Shown: piece by piece, positions 25,705 through 34,932 of the stretch
How positions within the stretch are numbered: position 1 is the stretch's first letter
Layout: the number at the start of each line of letters is the position of its first letter
Assembly: GCF_023168145.1 (NCBI RefSeq)
Contig: NZ_BQYK01000005.1
Coordinates: 1-50,149, forward strand
Reading direction: 5' to 3'
Length of the DNA stretch: 50,149 nucleotides
From: Sporosarcina sp. NCCP-2222
GTDB lineage: Bacteria > Bacillota > Bacilli > Bacillales_A > Planococcaceae
The notes under the pieces: generated by a model
Database searches by the model: none
Seen by the model: only the letters and a program-made list of their open reading frames with translations
What the model was told of the DNA's origin: nothing
Made by a program: the position numbers and the translations under genes

Positions 25705-25730
25705 ACCCCCCAAACACTCATTTTAAATCA

Positions 25731-27287
25731 TTAGAATACCTTTGTTGTCCATGTTTCCCCATTCCATACATCGGTCACAACATCCTCGTAAAAATGAGGT
25801 TCATGCGATATGAGAAGGACGCTTCCTTTGTATTCCTGTAAGGCGCGTTTTAACTCATCTTTCGCGTCTTGATCGAGATGGTTGGTCGGCTCATCAAGGA
25901 CAAGCAAATTGGTTTCTCGGTTAATTAATTTACATAGCCGTACCTTTGCACGCTCTCCCCCGCTTAACACCTTCATCTTGCTCTCAATATGCTTTGTCGT
26001 CAGCCCACATCTTGCAAGCGCAGCCCGTACTTCATACTGCGTGAAGTGAGGAAATTCCTCCCATATCTCTTCTAAACAAGTCCGGTTATTCTCCGATTTG
26101 ATTTCTTGTTCAAAATACCCGATATGTAGATGCTCTCCCAGCTCCACTGAGCCAGATAGTGCTGGAATTTCACCAAGGATACTCTTCAAAAGCGTCGTTT
26201 TTCCGATACCGTTAGCGCCGGAAAGGGCAATCTTCTGGCCTCGTTCCATTGTCAGGTTCAAAGCGCTTGATAATGGTTCATTGTAGCCAATGACAAGATC
26301 TTTCGTCTGGAATAAGAAACGTCCTGGCGTCCTGGCGGGCTTGAAGTCAAATTGCGGCTTCGGTTTTTCAGCATCCAATTCGATGACGTCCATTTTGTCT
26401 AGCTTCTTCTGGCGTGACATCGCCATGCGGCTTGTTGCAGCATTCGCTTTATTGCGGGCAACGAAGTCTTTCAAGTTGGCAATTTCTTTTTGCTGCTTTT
26501 TATAAGCCGCTTCCAGCTGTTGCTTTTTCATATCATAAACACGTAAAAACTCATCATAATCCCCCGGATAGCGGGTAATTTGTTGATTCTCCATGTGATA
26601 AATAAGATGGACAACACTGTTCAAGAAGGGAATGTCATGGGAAATGAGAATAAAGGCATTATCATAATTCTGTAAATAGCCTTGAAGCCATTCAATATGC
26701 TCCACGTCCAAATAGTTGGTCGGCTCATCGAGAAGGAGGATATCCGGCTTCTCCAGAAGCAGCTTGCCAAGAAGCACCTTCGTCCGCTGGCCGCCGCTCA
26801 AATCGTTGACATCCCGTTCCAGGCCAAACTCATCCAAGCCGAGACCGTTCGCCACTTCATCAACTTTCGAATCAATAATGTAGAAATCTTTATTCGTCAG
26901 ATCATCTTGCATTTGCCCCGTCTCTTCCAGCAGCTTTTCCAATTCTTCTGGGCCGACTTCGCCCATCTTTCCAAACAGCAGATTCATTTCCGCTTCCATA
27001 TCATACAAATATTGAAATGCCGTTCGCAGCACATCACGGATGCTCATTCCCTGCTTCAAGGCAGCGTGCTGATCCAAATAACCGACACGGACTCGCTTCG
27101 CCCAGCTTACTGTTCCAGCATCAGGTTCCAGCTTCCGTGTAATAATATTCATGAACGTGGATTTACCTTCCCCGTTCGCACCGATTAAACCAATATGTTC
27201 GCCTTGCAACAAACGGAACGAGACATCGTCAAATATTGCGCGGTCTCCAAATCCGTGGCTCATGTTTTTTACTGTTAATAAACTCAT
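25731..27287 (-). CDS. ABC-F family ATPase (translation factor type)
   Basis: A 518-residue soluble protein with two ATP-binding domains and no membrane segment, as in ABC-F proteins that act on the ribosome. Domain 1 has GANGEGKST (Walker A), LSGGQRTKV and LLLDEPTNYLD; domain 2 has GANGIGKTT, LSGGERAKV and LVLDEPTNHLD. Between them lies the basic linker (ARNKANAATSRMAMSRQKKL) that contacts RNA in this family. Length and sequence resemble Bacillus YfmM/YkpA-type housekeeping members; I cannot separate it from antibiotic-resistance ABC-Fs with certainty, but no drug context is present. Confidence 0.92.
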   Translation of the reverse strand: MSLLTVKNMSHGFGDRAIFDDVSFRLLQGEHIGLIGANGEGKSTFMNIITRKLEPDAGTVSWAKRVRVGYLDQHAALKQGMSIRDVLRTAFQYLYDMEAEMNLLFGKMGEVGPEELEKLLEETGQMQDDLTNKDFYIIDSKVDEVANGLGLDEFGLERDVNDLSGGQRTKVLLGKLLLEKPDILLLDEPTNYLDVEHIEWLQGYLQNYDNAFILISHDIPFLNSVVHLIYHMENQQITRYPGDYDEFLRVYDMKKQQLEAAYKKQQKEIANLKDFVARNKANAATSRMAMSRQKKLDKMDVIELDAEKPKPQFDFKPARTPGRFLFQTKDLVIGYNEPLSSALNLTMERGQKIALSGANGIGKTTLLKSILGEIPALSGSVELGEHLHIGYFEQEIKSENNRTCLEEIWEEFPHFTQYEVRAALARCGLTTKHIESKMKVLSGGERAKVRLCKLINRETNLLVLDEPTNHLDQDAKDELKRALQEYKGSVLLISHEPHFYEDVVTDVWNGETWTTKVF

Positions 27288-27353
27288 TTTCGTGCACCTT
27301 TTCTATTTTAGATTTCTCTTATTATATAGGGATTTGCGGTACAGGGATAGGGG

Positions 27354-27887
27354 TTATTCCTGAATCGCTTCAATGATGCGCCCGAGCGCTTCCATTGTAC
27401 GCAGCACATGAACGAGGAAGTTCCCTATTTCCTGCATATGCTCTTCATTTATCCGCGTATGGAATGCAGCTTCAATTGTATACGTAAACTCTGCCGGCTC
27501 CTCACCGAGAACGGAACTGACCGTCTGCGTGATATCGATTTCCTGCTCCCAAATCGTATGCAGCACCTGTCCGATTTCTCGGTATGGAACCGCATTTGAA
27601 GGGACCGTACTTACAAAACGGAGCGTCAGAGAACAGCCGGGCTCTTCTCCTTTCATCTCCAGAATTTCACCAGCCAGGTCTCGCAGCGAAGTGCCCAGAA
27701 CAATCTCCGCCCGCAGATCTACATTGTCGAGCAGAATAAATTCAATACCAAACCGGCGGGACAAAATAGCGAAATCCATTTGATCGGTTCGATTCGTTAT
27801 CAAAATTTTTCTTTCCAGTGTATCTAAATCATAAACGCGGTTTTCTAGCGCCACTTTAATATTCTCAAATATTGTCGGATCGTACAT
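27354..27887 (-). CDS. hypothetical protein
   Basis: A 177-residue soluble protein that I do not recognise. It is mixed alpha/beta by composition and has no signal or membrane segment; the C-terminal third (EEHMQEIGNFLVHVLRTMEA) looks helical. AAAGGGG is eight bases before the ATG, so the start is solid. It lies 66 bp upstream of the ABC-F gene on the same strand and may be its operon partner, but a function cannot be read from that. Confidence 0.75.
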   Translation of the reverse strand: MYDPTIFENIKVALENRVYDLDTLERKILITNRTDQMDFAILSRRFGIEFILLDNVDLRAEIVLGTSLRDLAGEILEMKGEEPGCSLTLRFVSTVPSNAVPYREIGQVLHTIWEQEIDITQTVSSVLGEEPAEFTYTIEAAFHTRINEEHMQEIGNFLVHVLRTMEALGRIIEAIQE

Positions 27888-28010
27888 ATTGGGAGCCCCT
27901 TTCCAAATCCAATTGAAGGAAATCTTTTCTAAGTTTATAATAAGGGTACTATTCTAATGCAAAAGAAGCTAGATGCACACGTAAAGACATGAAAAGAATG
28001 GAGGAAATGC

Positions 28011-30035
28011 ATGAGAAATCGACTACTCACTCTGCTAGGATTTTGTTTTTTATTCATATTAGCAGGATGTGAAAAAGAACCGACGCCTGTAGAACGGCTT
28101 GAAGCCTATGTAGATCTTTGGAATAAACATGATTTTACACAAATGTACAATCAGTTTTTGACGAATGAGACAAAACAGGAATTTGACACCGCCAATTTTA
28201 TCGATCGTCAAGATAAATTGATAAAGGATTTAGCTATTGATGATTTGGAAGTCACCTATACAAAACCGGATCAAGAAACGGAATGGGACCCAAAAGAACC
28301 TGCAGCTTTCAACATTCAAGTGAAGATGAACACGCTAGCTGGCCCTGTCTCTTTTGAGAAGAAGCTAGTTTTCATTCATGAAACACACGACGAAGAAGAA
28401 AATTGGTTTGCCAATTGGGATCCGTCCTTCATTTTTCCCGAGCTTGATGCAAAGGATACAGTAGGAATCGCAACAATTGAATCAAAACGCGGAGAAATTT
28501 TAGATCGCAATGATCAGCCGATCGCTATTAACGGCAAAGGCTTTGAAGTTGGCATTGTCCCTGGGAAATTTGATGATGCCAGAAAAGCTGAGTTCGCCAA
28601 ATCGATTGGAGTTACTCCGGAATTTATCGATAAGCAATTAAACCAAAGTTGGGTGAAGCCTGATTATTTCGTACCGATTGCCAAAATGGCGAGAACAGAT
28701 GCCAATCTGCTTGATTCCCTCATTGCCATTCCTGGCGTCACCTACCAGAAGACGCCGATGCGTGAGTACCCTTATGGTGAAGCTCTTGCCCATCTCTCCG
28801 GCTATATCGGTAAGATTACGGCCGAACAGTTGGAGGAAAAAAAGGATCAGGGCTACAAAGAGTCTGACTTGATCGGACGCCAAGGCCTCGAACGATTGCT
28901 GGAAGACCGTTTGCGAGGGCAAGATGGCATCCGGATTTTCATTAAAAAGCCGGATGTCGGAGCGGAGCCGGTTGTCATTGCAGAGAAGCCAGCCACCGAT
29001 GGCGAAACCATCCACGTAACTATAGACGCAGATTTACAAAAGCTGATTTATGATTCGATGAAAGGGGAACCCGGTACCAGTGCAGCAGTAGATCCAAAAA
29101 CAGGCGAAACACTTGCTCTAGTCAGTTCACCAAGTTTCGATCCTGCCCATTTTATGCTCGGCATGAGCGGAGAACGGTACAAGCAATTGTCGGAAGATCC
29201 GTTGCAGCCATTATTTAATCGTTTTGCCGCTGCCTATGCCCCTGGATCGACGATGAAACCAATTACGGCAGCTGTCGGAATGGAAGTTGGCACACTGAAC
29301 CCTGCTGAAGGCATTGTCATCAACGGACGCACTTGGCAAAAGGATGCTTCGTGGGGCAATTATAAAGTATCGCGTCTCCATCCTGAAGCACCGAACCCAA
29401 TGGATTTGAAAAAAGCGCTTATCTACTCGGACAATATTTACTTTGCCCAGCAGGCATTGAAAATGGGACGCCAGCCTTTCATTGACGGTGTGCATAAATT
29501 TGGATTCGGCGAGACCATGCCGTTTGCCTTGAACCTTTCAGCATCCCAAATTTCAAATGACGGTAAAATTAGCTCGGAAGGCCAGCTTGCCGACAGTTCG
29601 TTCGGACAAGGACAAATGCTGACGAACATCTTGCATCTTGCCTCCATGTATGAGGCCTTTCTGACAGATGGCGTGATTTATAAGCCAACGCTTTATGCCG
29701 AAGAGGAAAAGGGACAAGTCTGGAAGAAAGATGTTCTTAGTGCAGATCATGCATCTGTAATGCGGTCGAATTTGCGGAGCGTCGTTGTGGACGGATTCGC
29801 ACAAGCCGCCAACTTGCCAGACATCCCGCTCGCAGGCAAGACCGGCACTGCCGAGTTGAAAGCGACCGGCGAAGGAAGAGGACAGGAGAACGGCTTTTTC
29901 GTGACGTATAATTCAGAGAATCCGACACTCCTCCTTGCCATGATGATCGAGCATGTGGAAGACAATGACGGCAGCGGTTATGTTGCTGCTATGGCAGCTG
30001 AAGTATTCAAGGCATATCACGCTAAATTACAGTAG
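28011..30035 (+). CDS. pbpC: class B penicillin-binding protein (PbpC/MecA-like)
   Basis: A 674-residue cell-wall transpeptidase. It starts with a lipoprotein-type signal (LAGC, Cys20), then a MecA-N/NTF2-like domain (about 25-145), a PBP dimerisation domain (about 155-320) and a transpeptidase domain. Catalytic motifs are STMK (Ser413), SDN (473-475) and KTGTAE (610-615). Architecture and length match Bacillus PbpC (PBP3). This class includes low-affinity PBPs such as MecA, but intrinsic beta-lactam resistance cannot be claimed from sequence. Upstream is a GGAGG site; a long hairpin terminator follows. Confidence 0.92.
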   Translation: MRNRLLTLLGFCFLFILAGCEKEPTPVERLEAYVDLWNKHDFTQMYNQFLTNETKQEFDTANFIDRQDKLIKDLAIDDLEVTYTKPDQETEWDPKEPAAFNIQVKMNTLAGPVSFEKKLVFIHETHDEEENWFANWDPSFIFPELDAKDTVGIATIESKRGEILDRNDQPIAINGKGFEVGIVPGKFDDARKAEFAKSIGVTPEFIDKQLNQSWVKPDYFVPIAKMARTDANLLDSLIAIPGVTYQKTPMREYPYGEALAHLSGYIGKITAEQLEEKKDQGYKESDLIGRQGLERLLEDRLRGQDGIRIFIKKPDVGAEPVVIAEKPATDGETIHVTIDADLQKLIYDSMKGEPGTSAAVDPKTGETLALVSSPSFDPAHFMLGMSGERYKQLSEDPLQPLFNRFAAAYAPGSTMKPITAAVGMEVGTLNPAEGIVINGRTWQKDASWGNYKVSRLHPEAPNPMDLKKALIYSDNIYFAQQALKMGRQPFIDGVHKFGFGETMPFALNLSASQISNDGKISSEGQLADSSFGQGQMLTNILHLASMYEAFLTDGVIYKPTLYAEEEKGQVWKKDVLSADHASVMRSNLRSVVVDGFAQAANLPDIPLAGKTGTAELKATGEGRGQENGFFVTYNSENPTLLLAMMIEHVEDNDGSGYVAAMAAEVFKAYHAKLQ

Positions 30036-30078
30036 GAAGGCATTCCGAGTCGGCCGTTTCTACGTCTTTTTGGAATAT

Positions 30079-30119
30079 AAACAGGCAGAGCGGATCTTTC
30101 CATCCGACTCTGCCTGTTT
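30079..30119. terminator. hairpin between convergent pbpC and the YcdB/SLH gene
   Basis: AAACAGGCAGAG pairs with CTCTGCCTGTTT, with further pairing inside (CGG/CCG). Neither side has a long T-run, but its place between convergent genes fits a shared terminator. Confidence 0.75.
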
Positions 30120-30141
30120 GGCTTCTGCTTATCTGATTGTA

Positions 30142-32328
30142 TTAATAAAAGAATCTGCCCTTCCGATCGGCCATTTGATGAGCCAAACGGATTGTGGAAA
30201 CAGCTAAATCTGCATAGGATACTTCTTGTTTCGGATTAAACTTATTGTTTTCCGCTTTCACAAGTCCTTTTGCATTGGCGATCGCTACATAGCCTGCAAA
30301 CTCTTTTGAGATCTGATCTTTATCCTCAAAGTCTACCTTATATAAGTCTGTATGCTCTGCTGCTTTCTCCAAACCGAGCACCTTGACATACCAGACCGCC
30401 AATTCTTCTCGCGTCATAGGTGCATCTACATCAAATTTGGCTTGGTCTGCATTAATCAGGCCAATTGAAACGGCGTGTTCGATCGCTGGGTAAAGCGGGT
30501 GTTTGGGATCAATGTTTTCAAACGTTTGTTTTAACTCCTCTTGCCTGCCGAAACGAGTATCATAAAAATACGTCATGGAACTCAGTATTACACGAAGAGC
30601 CTCCCCCCTTGAAACAGTAGCATCTCCGTTGAAAGCTTTTCCATCTTTCACTTCCAGTATATTGGCGCTGATTAAATAGTTTAACTCTTTTTCAGCCCAA
30701 GGATGCGAGACAGTTACATCACTTCGCATGCCAAAGCGCTCCGTCCACTCACCTGTCAGCGCGTCGATTGTACCAAACAGATTGTCATTGAACTTCGGAG
30801 AATAGATAAGATCGTAATTCTTAGACTCCCCTTTCCGCATATAGTTCATTTCAACTGAAAGGTTTTCCTTATACTTTGCCAATGCCTCTTCTTCGGCTAC
30901 CGCTTTGGCAGGATCCGGCCAGTCGCTGAATTCGCTATAATCACTGCCAATGGAGTTTAGCGTCCCGTCCGCATTGATGGATACATATAGTTGATCGCCG
31001 ATGACAGTGATCCCCTTTTCTACCCGCGGGAATGTAAATTGATAAGTGCCAACCCGCTCGTCAAACTGCCCATCTATTGTAGGCTTGGCATACAAATGCA
31101 GCTTGGACGGCATTAACTCCTTCAAATATCCGATAGCGGCTTCTTTTGCTTCTGCCTCGGAAATCGCATGACTCCAATCCTTTACTTCTTCCTCCATTGT
31201 CCAGCTGTAGTCGCGCATCTGATAGTAGTTCAATAAATCTCCGCTCTTTTTGTCAAATTCCAAGCTGGAGCCAAATCCTCCATTGCGCGTCTCATACATG
31301 TAATGAACACTGATGACTTCCGCGCCATTATAATTTGTCCTTTCATCGATCCCCTCGATTTTCAGTTTCCCATTCGCATCTGGTACTTTCAGCAATTGCT
31401 CTGCTAATTTCTTCGCCTCCTCAGGCGTCATATCTGACTCCCTAGGCGCTAATGGTTCGGTTACAATCCGTTCGATCTTTGGTTTAGCAGGCGGCGCATC
31501 CCCAAAGCCTTTGAGCGTCTCCCACTTGCCAGTCAGCGCATGAACATTCGAAATCCTAGGTGTATAAACAAGGCCAACTGTTCTTTCACCCGTCCGGAAA
31601 TCCCAATTGACTTCATACTGCAAGTCGACAGCCAAATTCTCCTTAATCTGTTTCAGCACTTTTTCCTTATCCAAGCTTCCCTCTGTCTTGTCAAACGTCA
31701 AATCCTTGGGCTGGTTGGACATATAATAAAATTCCACCACATCTCCATTACCGAGGACCGCTACTTGAGCACTCTGATCGGAAACCGGTACCCCTCCCTT
31801 CAGCTTTTTGAAGGAAAATGTATAACGGACCGGTTCAGTAAGCTTCACATTATAATAATAGTACGGAGATTCTTCCAGCTGAAAATCTTTTTCATCTAAC
31901 ATTCTCTTTACAAAAGACTGTGCAATTTCCTTTGCTTCGTCATTTGAAATCTTCGGAGGAAATAACGCTTCAGCTGCGTTAGGAGGATTGTAAGAAAAAC
32001 TTTCTAAAGCCAAGTCCTCCCCAATAAAACTGACACTTGCATAAAACTCCTTTCCACCCTTCACACCGTTAAGGGACAAGTAAAAACGTTTCTCCTCATC
32101 TCCTCGAAAACTGCTGCCACTGTTCATATGGGATTCGCCGTTAGCCACAAACTCCAGTTCAGGAAACAAAGCTTTAAATTTTGCAACCAAATCTTGTTTA
32201 GTAACTGTTTGTGCGACCGCTTCGGCTGCTTGTCCTGTCGGATTTTCCTGTGCCGCCACTGCAGAAGTTAGTAGAGTAAATGCCAATGCCGAAGATGATA
32301 GTGCCATTCCAAATTTTTTTAATTTCAC
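30142..32328 (-). CDS. secreted YcdB/YcdC-repeat protein with SLH domains
   Basis: A 728-residue exported protein. It has a Sec signal peptide (cleavage likely after AVAA, near residue 26), two or more PepSY-like YcdB/YcdC repeats (regions with SDEAKEIAQSFVKRM, MTPEEAKKLAEQLLK and SEAEAKEAAIGYLKEL), and a C-terminal pair of S-layer homology segments (about 560-725; VSRGEALRVILSSM and MTREELAVWYVKVLG). SLH modules bind pyruvylated cell-wall polymers, so the protein should sit on the cell surface. Function of the YcdB repeats is unknown. The start is GTG, eight bases after GGGGGA. Confidence 0.87.
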   Translation of the reverse strand: MKLKKFGMALSSSALAFTLLTSAVAAQENPTGQAAEAVAQTVTKQDLVAKFKALFPELEFVANGESHMNSGSSFRGDEEKRFYLSLNGVKGGKEFYASVSFIGEDLALESFSYNPPNAAEALFPPKISNDEAKEIAQSFVKRMLDEKDFQLEESPYYYYNVKLTEPVRYTFSFKKLKGGVPVSDQSAQVAVLGNGDVVEFYYMSNQPKDLTFDKTEGSLDKEKVLKQIKENLAVDLQYEVNWDFRTGERTVGLVYTPRISNVHALTGKWETLKGFGDAPPAKPKIERIVTEPLAPRESDMTPEEAKKLAEQLLKVPDANGKLKIEGIDERTNYNGAEVISVHYMYETRNGGFGSSLEFDKKSGDLLNYYQMRDYSWTMEEEVKDWSHAISEAEAKEAAIGYLKELMPSKLHLYAKPTIDGQFDERVGTYQFTFPRVEKGITVIGDQLYVSINADGTLNSIGSDYSEFSDWPDPAKAVAEEEALAKYKENLSVEMNYMRKGESKNYDLIYSPKFNDNLFGTIDALTGEWTERFGMRSDVTVSHPWAEKELNYLISANILEVKDGKAFNGDATVSRGEALRVILSSMTYFYDTRFGRQEELKQTFENIDPKHPLYPAIEHAVSIGLINADQAKFDVDAPMTREELAVWYVKVLGLEKAAEHTDLYKVDFEDKDQISKEFAGYVAIANAKGLVKAENNKFNPKQEVSYADLAVSTIRLAHQMADRKGRFFY

Positions 32329-33093
32329 AATAATATCCCCCTATATTTGGATGTCATTTTTACACTCCAATTTATGTCTATGTCTCGCGCTCCCCCAATA
32401 TGCCTGATATGCTATGCTCCCCCTTCCCTTCAACCCAAAGCGGGCATGTCCTAATTTCTCACCCATTCAAAGCAGCAGCTTTCAATGGATGAAATGGCAC
32501 AAACTCGTGCCCACGCCTCATATAATTCCCCAATAAGCCAACGAGCACTTTCATTCATGTCAGAATTCATCCGCCACCCCGCTTCCAAATCCTGTTTCGA
32601 AAGGAAACAACATCTAATTAAATAGTACCATAAGCTATCATAAAAGAAACGAAATTTATTAAATTAAATAAACAATTCTTAAAACAGACAATATCATCTT
32701 ATTTTTGGAGGATTAGAAAGGTCTTAGGAGTCTTAATCGAGTACTTGGAGAGCATATACGAGCTGTCTTTCGATTAATCGAGCACTCACACGGCACATAC
32801 GAGCAGTCTTTTAATTAATCGAGCACTCACTAAAATATACGAGCAGTCTTTTTCTTATTCGAGCACTTGTGCGTTATATAAGAGCACTTCCAAAATTCAC
32901 ACGCTACTGCGTGACGCCAACAACACATACATACTACTGCCACAACAAGTACGATAATTACTCCATACACAACTATCAGGCCACCAGCATGAAACAAACG
33001 GCACCCCAACTAGCAACAGAATGCACTTACACGAAAAGGATTTATTCTCAAACGAAATGCGCATCCTAACGATTGCGCATACATTAAAATAGG
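32329..33093. other. long intergenic region containing a 41-bp tandem array
   Basis: About 765 bp without a gene that I can support. Its centre holds tandem array A (32737-32895). Nearer mntH, ATGCGCA/TGCGCAT (33057-33063 with 33074-33080) forms a 7-bp hairpin. The rest is A/T-rich. A 66-codon open frame (32869-33069) lacks a ribosome site and runs through array sequence. Confidence 0.6.
32737..32895. repeat. tandem repeat array A, 41-bp unit with CGAG core every 20-21 bp
   Basis: Units start with TCGAGYACT at 32737, 32778, 32819 and 32859, so the period is 41, 41 and 40 bp. Each unit contains a second CGAG core (ATACGAGCWGTCTTT) about 21 bp later, giving a core every 20-21 bp. A degenerate fourth unit ends in AAGAGCACTTCC. 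The 41-bp period is not a multiple of three, so this is not a coding repeat. Confidence 0.85.
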
Positions 33094-33122
33094 TTTACAT
33101 TATTCAAATAGTGTTACATAGT
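33094..33122 (+). promoter_or_regulatory. possible sigma-A promoter of mntH
   Basis: TTTACA (33094-33099) and CATAGT (33117-33122) are 17 bp apart, upstream of the mntH start. I could not recognise an MntR operator. Confidence 0.5.
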
Positions 33123-33159
33123 AAAGAAATACTTCATTACAGCCGGGAGGGATGCATTC

Positions 33160-34431
33160 ATGCGTGATACGGGTGGACGTGAGAAAACCACAATCTCAGC
33201 GGAGGCTGCGCTTAGGGGAGAGTTAAAAGGGATCCGCAAGTATCTTCCGTTTCTCGGACCTGCTTTCATTGCAGCCGTCGCGTATATTGATCCCGGTAAT
33301 TTTGCTACAAATATTACGGCAGGGTCTACTTATGGATATTTGCTATTATGGGTTATTGCCGTTTCCAATTTGCTTGCTGTTTTAATTCAATCTTTGTCCG
33401 CCAAACTGGGAATTGCAACGGGGATGAATTTGCCGGAGGTTGCGAGGGAGCGGTTCCCAAAGGGCGTTTCTGTTTTTTTATGGATTCAGGCAGAGCTGGT
33501 AATCATTGCGACAGACTTGGCAGAATTTATTGGCGCCGCTTTAGGGCTTTATCTGTTATTTGGCATTCCCATGCTGCCTGCTGCGCTAATTACTGCGGTC
33601 GGCTCGTTTGTTATTTTGGAATTGCAGCGCCGAGGGTATCGCATGTTGGAGGCAGTTATTGCGGGCATGTTATTTATCGTCGTGCTTGCCTTCGCGTTTC
33701 AAACATTTCTAGCCAGACCGGATATTGGAGAAGTTGTGCAAGGTATTGTGACACCCCGTTTTGATGGCGTGGACAGCATTTTATTAGCAGCGGGCATTCT
33801 TGGCGCAACCGTTATGCCGCATGCGATTTATCTCCACTCTTCATTGACGCAGAGACGAATTGTCGGGCGGAACGAAGAGGAGAAAAAGCGGATATTCCGG
33901 TTCGAGTTCATCGATATCATCATCGCCATGATCATTGCAGGAGCCATTAATATGAGCATGCTCATCATTGCGGCGGCCCTTTTCTTTAAAAAGGGCGGAG
34001 TTGTGGAAGATTTGGATGTCGCTTTCACCCAACTGGGCGACACAATCGGGCCAGTTGCTGCTTTGTCCTTTGCACTTGGTCTTCTCATTGCCGGGCTGTC
34101 CAGTTCATCGGTTGGCACGATGTCTGGAGACGTCGTTATGCAAGGCTTTATCAACATGCGGATCAATTTATATCTTCGGCGTGCCATTACGATGATTCCG
34201 CCGCTTGCCATCATCATGTCAGGCGTTAATGCGACTCATGCCCTTGTGTTAAGCCAGGTGATCTTATCCTTTGGTATTGCATTTGCCCTTATTCCGCTCG
34301 TCATGTTCACTTCCAACAGACGGATTATGGGCGGGTTAGTCAATCATAAGCTCACTACAATTGCAGCTTGGGCTGTCGCCATTGTTGTCATTTTGCTAAA
34401 TCTGTTCCTGCTCTATGAAACAGTTTTTTAA
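33160..34431 (+). CDS. mntH: Nramp-family Mn(II)/metal:proton symporter
   Basis: A 423-residue, eleven-helix metal importer. The Nramp signature DPGN (44-47, in AYIDPGNFATN) in helix 1 and MPHAIYLHS in helix 6 form the metal site. It takes up Mn(II), and in some cases Fe(II), by proton symport. GGGAGG lies shortly before the ATG. The gene stands alone, with its own terminator overlapping the end of the convergent sda gene. Confidence 0.93.
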   Translation: MRDTGGREKTTISAEAALRGELKGIRKYLPFLGPAFIAAVAYIDPGNFATNITAGSTYGYLLLWVIAVSNLLAVLIQSLSAKLGIATGMNLPEVARERFPKGVSVFLWIQAELVIIATDLAEFIGAALGLYLLFGIPMLPAALITAVGSFVILELQRRGYRMLEAVIAGMLFIVVLAFAFQTFLARPDIGEVVQGIVTPRFDGVDSILLAAGILGATVMPHAIYLHSSLTQRRIVGRNEEEKKRIFRFEFIDIIIAMIIAGAINMSMLIIAAALFFKKGGVVEDLDVAFTQLGDTIGPVAALSFALGLLIAGLSSSSVGTMSGDVVMQGFINMRINLYLRRAITMIPPLAIIMSGVNATHALVLSQVILSFGIAFALIPLVMFTSNRRIMGGLVNHKLTTIAAWAVAIVVILLNLFLLYETVF

Positions 34432-34451
34432 CATCAGCAGAAACTGAAAAG

Positions 34452-34494
34452 TGATCCATCCCTATTATGAACTTAAGGATGGATCATTTTTTTT
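34452..34494. terminator. bidirectional terminator between mntH and sda
   Basis: TGATCCATCC / GGATGGATCA (10 bp) is followed by eight T on the plus strand. On the minus strand the same stem, followed by CTTTT, overlaps the last codons of sda and can end that transcript too. Confidence 0.92.
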
Positions 34495-34632
34495 AAATAC
34501 CATGATTTTCTTGAGATTGATGGAACGTCGCCTTAGCTCCGATTCCAACAAGTTAATGAAATGCGGATCAAGACCAATTTTCTTCGCTAAGATGTAAGCC
34601 TGCATGAGACTATTTGCTGATAACTTTTCCAT
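34465..34632 (-). CDS. sda: sporulation histidine kinase inhibitor Sda
   Basis: A 55-residue protein that aligns from end to end with Sda, the helical-hairpin inhibitor of KinA that blocks sporulation when replication is disturbed. Key similarity is MEKLSANSLMQAYILAKKIG followed by LDPHFINLLESELRRRSI; Bacillus Sda has K-L-S-D-E-L-L at the start and F-I-E-L-I-E-x-E-I-x-R-R-S-L in the second helix. The C-terminal tail is longer by about nine residues and overlaps the shared terminator. The ribosome site is weak (GTGAG close to ATG). No DnaA box was found upstream by eye. Confidence 0.83.
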   Translation of the reverse strand: MEKLSANSLMQAYILAKKIGLDPHFINLLESELRRRSINLKKIMVFKKNDPSLSS

Positions 34633-34932
34633 GGTTTCTCACTATACACCCTTCTTGGATGGCTACATTTGTGATTTACTTTATGTATAAGGAGACCTGT
34701 TACTGGTCGTTCTCTTTCCCCGTGCCTTTTCTATGCTAATCATTTGCATGACGACTAATCTTAAAATCGTTAAATATTTGGCATGTTTACGGTTTCCCAA
34801 CATACGAACTACATGTTTCCATCTCTTTTTCTAGCTTACTGAGTATGGTATCATGAAATTAATTATATGAAAAATATAAAAAAACTATATTTTATATACT
34901 TTTATCATATACAGAAGAGGAGTGCCTGCCGA

